NCBI GenBank assembly: GCA_023014335.1 | Contig: JAECYW010000014.1 | Coordinates: forward strand, 1,940,851 to 2,004,850 | Length of the DNA stretch: 64,000 nucleotides | Direction of reading: 5' to 3' | DNA from: Galerina marginata | Lineage: Eukaryota > Basidiomycota > Agaricomycetes > Agaricales > Galerinaceae | Shown: in pieces, positions 54,902 through 64,000 of the stretch | Position numbering within the stretch: position 1 is the stretch's first letter | Layout: each line of letters begins with the position of its first letter | Notes under the pieces: model-generated | Database searches by the model: none | What the model saw: the letters and a program-made list of their open reading frames with translations, nothing else | What the model was told of the DNA's origin: nothing | Position numbers and translations under genes: made by a program

Positions 54902-55410
54902 TACGGATGTGAATTTTTATGCTGGAACTTTCTTTGTCGGTTCCGTGAGTGTGGTGGTGCGGGTGGTGATGGTGTGTTTGCAAGATTTGAACTGCGGCAG
55001 AACATGACTCCAGAGAAAAATAATTTAAGCGGAGATTTAAAATTTAAAGTGGCATTGCTCGACTCAGCAGCAGTTCGAGTCATCTCGGACTCTTATTGGT
55101 TTGTGTAAAAAAGAGTTACGCTCTTTCATTTCTATCTCAAAGACAATTCCAGATGCTTCAAGTTAGCTGACTTTGTTCCCACAAGTACTAGGAATGCTCA
55201 TGAAGCGAAAACATTTTCATACAAAATTACAGCGGCCTCAACGATTAACCTTCATCATTGTTTGTGTATCTTTTTAGGCCAATACTTCCAGTGCGGCGCC
55301 AAATGTCGAGGTAGGAATCGGATTGGGAAATTCCGACAGCATAAATGAATAATGAATGCTATCAATGCATTTTACGTCCAAGAATCGCTCATTCGCGATC
55401 GTTTGCGGTA
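54902..55410. other. Intergenic region
   Basis: 509 bp. It holds the DUF2423 gene's promoter and the SmF 3' end. No further gene is seen. Confidence 0.4.
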
Positions 55411-55882
55411 TTATTCTGAAGATTCTGGCGGAGCCTCTCTGTAAACGAAGGTCGTTGCGTGTTAGCCATAAAGTAGAATGCAAGGATGTGAAGTAAGACT
55501 TATAATATAAAGCACGTTGTTACATCTAGGACATCGACGTCTATGAGCTTTCTGGAAAACTTGCACGGTAACAAAAACGTACCTAATAAAAACTTCGCCT
55601 AGAGCTCCATTGGATTTCCCATCTTGGTATTCCTCCGTATTGGCAAGCTGTGGAGATAAATCAATGAGCTCGAAGACAGTTATGGAGTGGATACTCACCT
55701 GGAGGTTCATGTATCCGTCCGTGCTGACCAGAAAGCCTTTGTACTCGAGTCCCCATTTTAGGCGAACATAAACAGGTTTTCCCGTGAGCTCCTGAAGAAA
55801 TGGTTTGGGGTTCACAGGGTTGACCTAGAAAGGTGGTTAAACGCGAATCAGTCCAGGAGATCGAGAAACTCACAGCCGCCAT
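55411..55882 (-). CDS. SMX3: Sm protein F (snRNP core)
   Basis: Five exons encode about 85 residues. Exon 1 is MAA. Then [20 protein letters not shown] with [20 protein letters not shown] forms the Sm1 motif, [20 protein letters not shown] follows, and IRCNNVLYI is the Sm2 motif. The last intron appears to use GTCTTAC...ACAGAG and leads to KAPPESSE and a stop at 55411; without it the frame would stop at 55462 with a strange hydrophobic end. SmF is one of seven ring subunits on spliceosomal snRNAs. It is divergent to NC2-beta with 128 bp between starts. Confidence 0.93.
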
Positions 55883-56010
55883 GATGGTTGAAAGAGAACA
55901 CGTGCGGACTTCTAAAACTCAAGTCTCCTTTGATCGTGACTTGCCCTCAAAATCAACTTCATCTCAATACCTTCTCTCATCCGGAAACTCTGTAGCCTTT
56001 TGAACCCGAC

Positions 56011-56671
56011 ATGTCCGACCGCGAAGGCCATCCAGGAGGCGGGGCACCAGCAGATGACGACCTTTCATTACCAAAGGCCACAGTGGCTAAGATGATTGCT
56101 GGTGTGTATTTATTGACCTTTAATCCAGCGTTACCTAGACACGACTCTAATCGCTTTATTTCAACAGAATTATTGCCAAACGACGTGGTTTGCGCGAAGG
56201 AAACGCGTGATCTCGTTATAGAATGTTGTGTAGGTGAACACCGATGAGCTTGCTTCCGACCGCTTTGATTTCTTAACACGTCTGCTTAGAATTTATACAT
56301 CTAATATCGTCGGAGGCGAATGAAATCTGCGAACAGGAAAACAAGAAAACGATAGCTCCTGAACACATTATCGCGGCCCTAACGGTACGGTCATATCTGT
56401 TATGACTTGTAAATCTCACACATTCCCACACAGCGCCTTGGCTTCACAAATTTCGCCCCGGAAGTAGAAAGTGTATTGAAAGACCACAAGCAGCAGCAAA
56501 AGGTCGATATTCAATTCAATATCTTGTCCAACCTTCTGATTGTGTTCATAGGACCGGGAGAAGAAGGTGTCGAAGTTCGAGCAGTCAGGACTTACTGAAG
56601 CAGAATTGCTGGCAAAGCAAGAAGAACTTTTTGCAGCAAGTAGGGCAAGATTTCAATCCGGACAGCAATAA
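56011..56671 (+). CDS. NCB2: NC2 complex beta subunit (Dr1/Ncb2), histone-fold
   Basis: Five exons encode about 145 residues. NC2 clamps TBP on promoter DNA and blocks TFIIB. Joined blocks are DDDLSLPKATVAKMIA, ELLPNDVVCAKETRDLVIEC, EFIHLISSEANEICEQENKK and TIAPEHIIAALTRLGF, the histone-fold helices. A charged C-terminal helix (ESVLKDHKQQQKDREKK) and the end SRARFQSGQQ follow. Length is normal; the C-terminal Gln-rich tail of animal Dr1 is short here. Confidence 0.93.
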
Positions 56672-56733
56672 GTGCAACGGAGTGCTCTATTATCTTTATT
56701 CCTTCAAGCCTATCATACGTACGTGTATAAAAT

Positions 56734-58133
56734 CTAATTCAGGTTATTCTCTTGTCGCGTCTGTAAGACCCTCAATCTCCTGAGAGGTATATCTCCATTC
56801 CAACTCTCTTCCAATGACGATGCATGCGAAAGTGATGGCAGTCCTTCTTGCTCGATGATAAACGATGCTGAAACAGCTGCGTAAAGTGTCGCTGATTCAA
56901 AAGGTCACCGTCAAGGCTTGAGTGGCAACCCCAATAGAATGCGAACCTCGGTAGACATCACCAGAAAGTACCATACCAGCGGCAAAGCCTCCAAGGAACG
57001 CGTTACCCGCTCCTTATATTTGGTCAGAAGCCATTTACTCGAATGTTGAATAAAACTGACCTGTGACATCCACAACCTTTTCAGTGTCTTCAGCAGTCCA
57101 GAATGCGTCCACCCATATTCCATTTGTTTCGCGAGACTTCAAATATGAGCCCATGGGACCACTTCTGATCACAATCCAGCCACTCTTCTGGTCGCCTACC
57201 CCAATGTCAAGGAATTTATCTGCTGCTTTTTCAATTATGTCTTTGGTAGGCGGAAGAGGAAGCGATAATAGAGAAAGCGCCTCTTCGGCATTTGGACTGG
57301 TACACAGGCAGCATGGTAAACATGCCCACGTTGATGACAAGGCTGTTTCTTTTTTACCTTAATATTGAGATTAAAGGCAGGACTTCTTTTAGGGCTGGAA
57401 GCTCTTCGGGCACGCATTGATCCTAACGGCAAAGCAAGATATGAAGATGGAATTGAAAAGGAATTGGCAACGCATACCGGTATGGGCTCGTATACTGTGA
57501 TAGGCTTCCACCCTTCTTCTACCTCTGACATGATAGCTGATGCTCGCGATGGTGAGCATATGAAGTGCAGAATTTTTGGCTTCTCGAGGTCGTTCCCAGC
57601 AAGGTCCTTGGGTGTCAAGCGTAACCTTGGGGTCTTATATTCGAACCTAAATGCTTTCGTGATTCTTCCGCTGCCGTGTCAAAATGCAAACAGGCTTACT
57701 CTCGATGCTCTCCACGATATGAATTAAGGGCCTTTGTTGTTCCGAGATGAAGCTGCTCTCTAAACATCCACATTTCCTTCCCGTATTCCAGGAGCCTTTT
57801 TTCAATAGTTTCTGGAAAGTCGTAACCTCTATCGACAATCATGCCGATCTGCGATGGCGGCAACCTGACATAGAATAAATTAAGTGAACAAGTCGCGAGC
57901 TTGAAACGCTACTCGCCAGATACGGGCTCCGATAGCGGCGTAGGTGCCTCCACCTCCAATCTATAGTAATCGACGATACGATAAGGCACAGCTTTGGTGA
58001 GAGGGCGAAGCTAGCTTTCCTGTGGCTCGAGTGTGCGACCAGTTGGTTGACCTTCCTCGTCCATGAAGGAGAATTCGTCGATAATGAACATGCCCAATGT
58101 AACGAATTTTTTCGGGGCATTCAATGAAGCCAT
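56734..58133 (-). CDS. Mak32-like PfkB-family protein
   Basis: Several exons give about 350 residues. The start MASLNAPKKFVTLGMFIIDE (58133) leads to GRTLEPQIGGGGTYAAIGAR, the substrate side of ribokinase-fold proteins. The body has EFEYKTPRLRLTP, HFICSPSRA and LSPNAEEALSLL. The anion-hole motif reads VVDVTGAGNAFLGGFAAGM. Standard PfkB kinases have GAGD with a catalytic Asp; here the residue is Asn, as I recall for Mak32-type fungal members. Kinase activity is therefore doubtful. The C-terminus is AVSASFIIEQEGLPSL with QTRQENNLN. It shares a 131-bp divergent promoter with the phosphopantetheinyl transferase gene. Confidence 0.8.
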
Positions 58134-58264
58134 TTTCCTTTCCAGTAGTTGGTAGCACTAGTAAAAGACAGACCGAGATGAGATGTTCGATAGCGTGACC
58201 TCTGCGATGTGTTCATGATCTCGGACCACCACTTTCGCATTCGCCAAATTCATTGAAGAACCAG

Positions 58265-59268
58265 ATGCAAGTTTGGGCAGTGGTTTATAAACCATCTCTT
58301 TTCACAGATGATGTTCAATCTATCCTTTGTTGGGTGGTGCAGCTCTGACTCTTTACTCAATAAGTTATATAATAACGGTCTGTCTACTGTCGATCTGGAG
58401 AGTCAAGCGCGCATAAAAAGATTTTATCATCGCGTAGATGCATGTCGTCGGTGTCTATTTAAACCAGTCAATTGCGATCTCAAAGGAACCTAAAGCACCT
58501 TCAAGGGACATTGATAGGTCGTCTGCTGGTCCGGGTCATGCTCAAGGAACAAGGTGTATCTCTTGACACAGTGACCTTCGCGGCTACAACTGCAGGGAAA
58601 CCATACATCGTGCGTCATTCCATGCTACAAGCTATGGATTTCGATATATTCCCTCATTATTGGAACAGACCGCTCAGACATTAAACCCACCCGTGGCATA
58701 CAATATCACACACGATAACAATTTAGTCGCCATGGCCTTTGCACCTGGGGTTCAGAACCCACCTGCATTCAGCATAGGCATCGACGTGATGAAGATCAGA
58801 GTTCCAGGTCGTGAGACCTTCAATTCCTTCGTCAATACCGTGGAGGACCAGGTAAGAGTAAAATAGCCCTTCAGCCTCCCATTAATCATATTTCAGTTGA
58901 CACCATTTGAGCAACGTTTACTGGAAGACAGTATACCAGAGAGTGAACGGCTGAAGATATTTTTTTGGATATGGACTCTGAAAGAAGCTTATACCAAAGC
59001 TCTTGGTCTGGGTCTAGGGTTCGATTTTCGGCGGATAGAATTCGACGTTGCTAGAAGGGTGGTTCGAGTTGACGGAAATATTCCCGATGGATGGCGATTT
59101 AATATGTTCGTGCTGACAGACGATGAGGACGTATACCAGGGAGTCGTCGCGGAATATGTAGGGGGCATTGTAACCGAAGTCATCGATTCTGTTGATAATC
59201 CTGACTGGCTCAAAGTCTATGACGCAGTTCCATTCACCGAAGGTGCTGTGGGTGTATTGAAGCCATAA
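58265..59268 (+). CDS. 4'-phosphopantetheinyl transferase (Lys5/AASDHPPT type)
   Basis: About five exons give roughly 265 residues. The enzyme moves 4'-phosphopantetheine from CoA to a Ser on carrier proteins, in fungi including alpha-aminoadipate reductase of lysine synthesis and polyketide or peptide synthases. The start is MQVWAVVYKPSLFTDD. Then RFYHRVDACRRLLVRVMLKE spans an intron (Arg-rich CoA-side motif), PYI, NITHDNNLVAMAF, FSIGIDVMKI (magnesium Asp), and FFWIWTLKEAYTKALGLGLG (the WxxKEAxxK signature). It ends GAVGVLKP. The key residues are present. Confidence 0.88.
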
Positions 59269-59317
59269 TGCAGAATAAACAACAATCTTTCACGACTAAC
59301 CGATATCCTGACCACAA

Positions 59318-61096
59318 TTATACATCTTGCTCTTCATCTTCATTCGCCAGTGTACCCCCTTTCAACCATTTCGTATAATACACACAAACTTCAGGATTCA
59401 CTGGCCCCCCTTCCTTGCAGAACTCGAACGATGGGCAATTGGCACAAGGTGCATCAGTGACTCCAGCAATAAGAGGTACCTCCTTTATCGCACGATAGAC
59501 GGAGCCACCGAAGCCAGTATCAAATTCATCGATCGCAATGCCTGGAGACGGTGAGGGTTTTATCGATTTTAATTTTTTGCGCCGCGTCTCGGGTTCCGAA
59601 TTTGACGATGAATCACTCTCGGAGGAATCATATTTCTTCTTTTTCTTGGTTTTCTTGCGAGGTCGTTCCTCTTCATCAGACGAACTTTCTTCCCCGGATG
59701 AATTGGATTTCTTCTTCTTCGTCTTTCTCTTTTTTGCGCCGATGTCGGATTCAGATTCCAAATCTTCTTTGGCCTTCTTCTTCTTTTTCACTTCTGTGTC
59801 AGATTCCGAATCAGGTTCATGTCTCGACTTTACATGCTTTTTTTTCTTCGACTTTTTTTGGGGAGAAGTGTCGTTTGAAGAGTCGCTTTCGTCGTTGGTA
59901 CTATGCTTCTTTCGTTTGTGTTTCGAACGAGAGTCGTCGTCGTCCGAGTCGTCGTCTCTTTTCTTCCGTTTCTTCTTCCTTGAAGATTTTTCATCGTCAG
60001 ATTGATCTTTGATAGAATCAGGGTTCCAAAGGGCGGTGCCAAACGCAGGGAGCTAAAAAACAAAGGTTCAGTATGGCATCCAAGTCACCGGAGACGGCAA
60101 ACATAGACCTTTTCTATTTTTCCATCGAGAATGAGGACATTCAAAAGCATCTCAACGTGTTCGACGCTCAGTTCTGTTTCAGTGAGCCTCGCCTTCCTCA
60201 GAGAATGTCTAATAACGTCGGCAGTAGGGTATTGTGGGGCGTTTGATATCGGATAAAGTGCCCCTTCAGAGCGACGTTTGGGAAAACTCTAGGTGATATC
60301 AGAGTTGAGATTTCCCAAGATAGATAGAGCAGGAACTCACTATATCGCTGATCAACTTGTAGCAAGCCTCCATTAGATGTTTGATAAACTCCATATCCAA
60401 TTCGTTGTCCGTATACCAAGGTCCACCTGTTAGCGAAATTGATGGTTCAATCCCCTCCAGCATGTAAATTTTTCGGGTAATGTGCTATTCATCCGCGTCA
60501 GAACATGTTCGTGAGACGATAAACGAAGAACTAACCTGTACACTTGGTACACGCTTGATCAAGCGTTTTTGGGTCAATGTTTTCAAGCATCGATCGATAA
60601 CCGTTTGGTGCAGGCTGGTCTTTGCCTTTAAATGTTTTGTCCATATTCCTGCGTGACATTCCAAAATTAGTAGACACTGAGGACGTCTCTGGAGCGCACA
60701 TACCTTCATTCCCCGAGCCTTTTATGTGACTTAACACAAGGTTCTCTTCCCCGCTCAAACCCTTCGTCCTGAGATCGCATGAATGAGTTTAACAATATTG
60801 TTTACGATCAAAATAAGACTCACGCTACAATTTCTTCTTTGCTGACTGCCCGAAATGAGACTTGCCCAGATGAACTAGTCAGGCCCTTGAGAAGGCCTAC
60901 AGCTAGAAGGAAATTCAGGGCATTCTGTCTTGCTTTCGGATCGGGGATAACAGATTCAGCTTGTTTAGCTGTGATTTCCTGGACGAACCAACTGAGATAA
61001 CTAAAGCAAGAAAGGTATAGGGCTTACCTTCTTGGATGAGGAAAGTGCAGCTTGATGCAAGCGACTCTCTAGCTCGTTAGGAGGTCTTTTGCTCAT
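59318..61096 (-). CDS. RPC34: RNA polymerase III subunit RPC6 (RPC34/RPC39) with long charged insert
   Basis: Multi-exon. RPC6 bridges Pol III to TFIIIB during initiation. The start is MSKRPPNELESRLHQAALSS, then winged-helix blocks (GLSGEENLVLSHIKGSGNEG, KTSLHQTVIDRCLKTLTQK, LIKRVPSVQ) and GPWYTDNELDMEFIKHLMEA. RHSLRKARLTETELSVEHVE and KIEKLPAFGTALWNPDSI follow. Then comes an unusual stretch of roughly 130 residues made of Lys/Arg, Asp/Glu and Ser (KKKRKKRDDDSDDDD-like), before VYRAIKEVPLIAGVTDAPCA. The four-Cys end is C-x2-C-x5-C-x10-C (ANCPSFEFCKEGG, EVCVYYTKWL), like the Fe-S motif of human RPC39. The end is NEDEEQDV. Confidence 0.9.
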
Positions 61097-62026
61097 TGCC
61101 TGTAGCTGACGCAAATCTGACTCCTGGGGAGTGTCACGCATTGATTTGCGTTCTGTCACGTCACGATTACCGTCACATAAGGTGATGTCACGCGTCGAAG
61201 GCTCGCGGGCCAAGTTCAAAGTTGGACTCACCTTTCACAACAGAAAAAGCCAGGATCTTTCAAGTCTTCCCAAGCTCGTGTGTAATATGTTCCTCTTGGA
61301 CAGGTGCTCTGCTCTTGAGACGGAGGCAATTTCCAGATACAGAAATACCTCCTAAATGCCTCTTGAGCCCTGGAACATTGACGACATCCCGAACGACATG
61401 TGCTCCTCGCATGGAGGCAACGTTTCCCCACAATCAAAACTACACACTGTCAATGTCACTTTGCGCAAGCTTTAGGCAACTCAAAAAGTCTGTTCGACCC
61501 TCCTTTACTGCATCTCGCTTCCCCGCCGATCGGACGTCCAGGACAATAACACAGAATTCTGGATACATCCATGTCGCAATCGGTCCCATAAACCCTCATG
61601 CCTGGAATGATGATCCTCACGCTTTGGCAGGCCATGGCTGATATCTCGGCCTTTCCTTCATAGTGTTCCCAAATAATCCAGGCCTGGTGGTCATTTCGGC
61701 ACCTGTCTCGTTTCTTCTGTCGTTCACTCTCCGGCGAGCGGTCAGGGGTTATGCATTTCAATGGATAACGAGTGGTCATTGACGGGCAACGGAAAACACC
61801 ACTTAACAGCAGTTTCTAGGAACAAGGCTTATTTCTTCTAAAGAATGAGTCTTCTATTTAATTGTGTAATATGAATCCTTGAAATATGGTGTAGTACAGG
61901 TAAATATCATAAGTTTATGGGTAAAGGTAAGGGTAATTGCTCCGAGAATATTTTCTAAGCCTACAGAATTCTAGTGTATTAGTTTTGGATACTGAAGTCT
62001 AATGGTAGTTAAGAATGAACAGGTGT
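61097..62026. other. Intergenic region without recognised gene
   Basis: 930 bp. Frames at 61222-61641 (+) and 61456-61779 (-) overlap each other and show no family I know. The RPC6 promoter lies at the left side. The right side (61830-62020) is AT-rich. Confidence 0.35.
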
Positions 62027-63076
62027 TTAGTATGCATAGGAAAAATCAGAATAGAGGTCATCTAGAAATGAGCCATTTGTCAAAAGGTCATTGGGGGGAA
62101 TGTAGGAGGAATTAAAGGATTCCGACTCCCAGACCCTACCCTGATCATGGAAACTCTTCTTGGATGAGACCCAATGGAGTCCCCAAATCTCGCAGCTCTG
62201 CAAATCGGGAAGCGACGTTAGAGCGTCTGCGATGTTGGCGAAATACATCTGCGAAATCATGTGAGAAAGGGTGCGCAAGGGTTGATATGCGAGCTTACGG
62301 TATCGGGAGCATCCGAGAAATTGTACGTAGTGACGATCCTGAGGTGGACGAGGTGAACCATCCATCGGGTCAAGGCGCCAATGAGAGAAACGGAATGGGA
62401 GCTTGTAGCGGCAGCGAGGACGGTGACAGGAGCTGCAGATTTGCAAGGCTCTCTGCGAGCTCCTCTGTCAAATCCCCCGAGTTAAGGTGGATGTGCTCCA
62501 CAGGACGTCCGGGCACAATGCATTGAGCGGCCCGGGACGAACCCGTAAATTTGTTGAGACGCGGGTAGGGCATCATCACGAAGGCTGAGGGGGGGCAAGC
62601 GGATTGCACGAGGAATCTACTTCAAGCTCAAGGAGCGCCTCGGTCTTGTTTAAGAAATGGCGACATTGTCGTCAAGGTGAAAAGAGACGCGAAGCGTACG
62701 GAGACGGAGGTAAGTCGAGTCATCTCGCGTGCGCAACACCCAACTGGCTGGCCTGGTCACCGATATGTCGAGAGCGGTGAGCTCGGACATATTGGACAGG
62801 GCAGTTGCGAGACTCCGGTAGAAGGCATTGAGGAGGGTGGAGGAAAGCACCCAGCCGGATCGCGAAGGTCCTGACATGGCGGGCGATGTGGGGGGTTCTT
62901 TGCAGGGTCAGGACGCAGGCGACGTTTCTGGCGTCGAGATAAATATGCCTGTAGAGGTGGCGCTGTGCGACGTGGTAGAAGCGCGAGCTGGCTGTGGCGA
63001 GAGCGCGATGGTCTCCGGGGCGCAGATGGAGACAAATGTTGTCGAGGAGCTCAGCGGGAAGATTGTAGACGGACAT
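62027..63076 (-). pseudogene. F-box protein gene with shifted frames, probably broken
   Basis: The F-box is clear at the start (MSVYNLPAELLDNICLHLRP, then GDHRALATASSRFYHVAQRH). Downstream, protein-like sequence jumps between all three minus frames. VRTFAIRLG should lead into LLNAFYRSLATALSNMSELT, one base out of frame near 62840. DDNVAIS leads into FLNKTEALLELEVD near 62650, then AFVMMPYPRLNKFTGSS, then VTVLAAATSSHSVSL, and last MISQMYFANIADALTSLPD at 62027-62240. No GT-AG introns fit the first junctions, so several indels are likely. F-box/LRR-like genes are highly expanded in Agaricomycetes and often decay. Confidence 0.6.
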
Positions 63077-63243
63077 TGGCGGTGGGTGGGTTGGGCAGAA
63101 GTGGATGCCGATAGCTTTATAGAATCGGAGGGCAGGGAGGTGGACCAATAACAAAAAAAAATGATCGCCGTGTGGTCAACGTGTGAAGATGAAAGCAGTG
63201 TAAAAGAGGAGAGCGGCTAACGCCAGTTCGGCGATGTGGGAGC

Positions 63244-64000
63244 ATGAGGCCTATCGAATTCGTTCCTTCAGGGTCGCGCCAGGGTCCTCCCCTTCTCTCT
63301 CTTCGTCATTCCATGTTCACCGTCGCTATTCGAAGTCGAGCTGGACGGCCTCGCTCCTTTATCCCCGATTCTCTCGCAAGACACTATTCTAAGCATGCAT
63401 CACAGGACTCCCAAGAGCCCACTGCGGTCAGTGCTCTTTCGCTCTGACACGTAGAGTTTGGCTTGGTATCTCATCTGCTCTTCAGCTCCCTATGCGAAAC
63501 GTACACACACCTGTGGCTCGTTGTCTGCTGGCGATGCGGGCTCGAGAGTTATTTTAATGGGTTGGATACTTCCCGAGCGGTGATTAGCAACCTGTTCCCC
63601 ATTGGTGTGACACTTCCAGCTCATCGGCTTTCTCTTTCAAGCAAGATGAAGACTATAAACAAATCATTTTACCACCTCAAAGACTCCTATGGCATGACAC
63701 AGCTCCTCGTGGACCACGTAGAGGGCCCTTGCTGGGACGTCCTCTCCCAAATACCCGTGGAATCTACCGTCCTAATCGAGGGCACCGTCGTGCTGCGGCC
63801 TGTCGAAGCTAGGAAATCTGTCAGTCTTATTAAAGCCCACAAATAAGCCTGAAAGCGAAGCTGACGTCAAATCTATAGGACAATACCGGTTCTATTGATG
63901 TCGAGGTTGAAAGGTTACTCTTCTCAATCCAGCACAACAAAATATGCCTTTTCTGCCCTCAAACACCCGTAATCTGGTGCGTCTATCTGACCTCGGTTTC
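63244..64000 (+). CDS. MSD1: Mitochondrial aspartyl-tRNA synthetase, N-terminal part (cut by window end)
   Basis: Class II AspRS of mitochondria. The probable first exon begins at 63244 with a basic, Arg/Ser-rich presequence (FTVAIRSRAGRPRSF, SLARHYSKHASQDSQ). After an intron, KRTHTCGSLSAGDAGSRVIL and MGWILPER start the anticodon-binding OB domain. The next exons give HLKDSYGMTQLLVDHVEG, VESTVLIEGTVVLRP and NTGSIDVEVER, all typical AspRS blocks. The catalytic domain lies beyond the window. The join between exon 1 and exon 2 does not keep frame with the obvious splice sites, so the true 5' end may differ. Confidence 0.8.

Noticed and set aside
59538..60005. Plus-strand Ser/Phe-rich ORF of 155 codons
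   Set aside because: It is the antisense of the Lys/Asp/Ser-rich insert of RPC6; composition explains its length.

Overview
This window is fungal nuclear DNA. It almost certainly comes from a mushroom-forming basidiomycete (Agaricomycetes). Nearly every gene is cut by several short GT-AG introns of about 50-60 bp, genes sit close together on both strands, and the conserved proteins read as basidiomycete orthologues. The transposon families at the left end are also types common in Agaricomycetes. There are no bacterial features. Gene boundaries below were worked out by eye from splice signals and family knowledge, so exon joins are inferences.

Left third of the repeat cluster (1-3.4 kb): a decayed DDE-type transposase-like gene on the minus strand runs off the window edge and is interrupted by a ~0.4-kb MITE-like element. 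It abuts a 5'-truncated chromodomain Ty3/Gypsy retrotransposon.

Composite insertion (3.4-9.3 kb): the Gypsy integrase is split by a 5.8-kb insertion flanked by an 8-bp target-site duplication. Inside is a large imperfect palindrome centred near 6142. It carries two divergently transcribed gag-like zinc-knuckle ORFs, each with a tRNA-like A-box/B-box head, a hairpin-bearing ~145-bp repeat and an ATTCATT-type microsatellite tail. Further MITE copies are nested in it. The Gypsy element resumes at 9.26 kb with its chromodomain, polypurine tract and 3' LTR (to 10441), followed by a fragment of an older LTR.

Right part (11.1-64 kb): a dense block of conserved housekeeping genes. Cytoskeleton and meiosis: CLASP, Pch2/TRIP13. 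Redox: an Rdx/SelW-like protein. RNA and splicing: SmG, SmF, a PPR-like protein, an RGG protein. Mitochondria: Mdm10, a Kgd4/Ymr31-like protein, mitochondrial AspRS. Ribosome: eL29, Erb1, a DUF2423 protein. RNA polymerase III machinery: TFIIIC Tau95, RPC1, RPC6. Replication: Psf3. ER and Golgi: Pkr1, Trs20. Proteasome alpha1, Arp4, NC2-beta, a Mak32-like PfkB protein and a phosphopantetheinyl transferase are also present. Lineage-type genes are an MLKL-NTD-like kinase, a multi-pass membrane protein and a frame-broken F-box gene. Many neighbours are divergent pairs sharing 100-250-bp intergenic promoters.

The most unusual part is the palindromic gag-only element at 3.4-9.3 kb. I cannot assign it to a named transposon superfamily from sequence alone.
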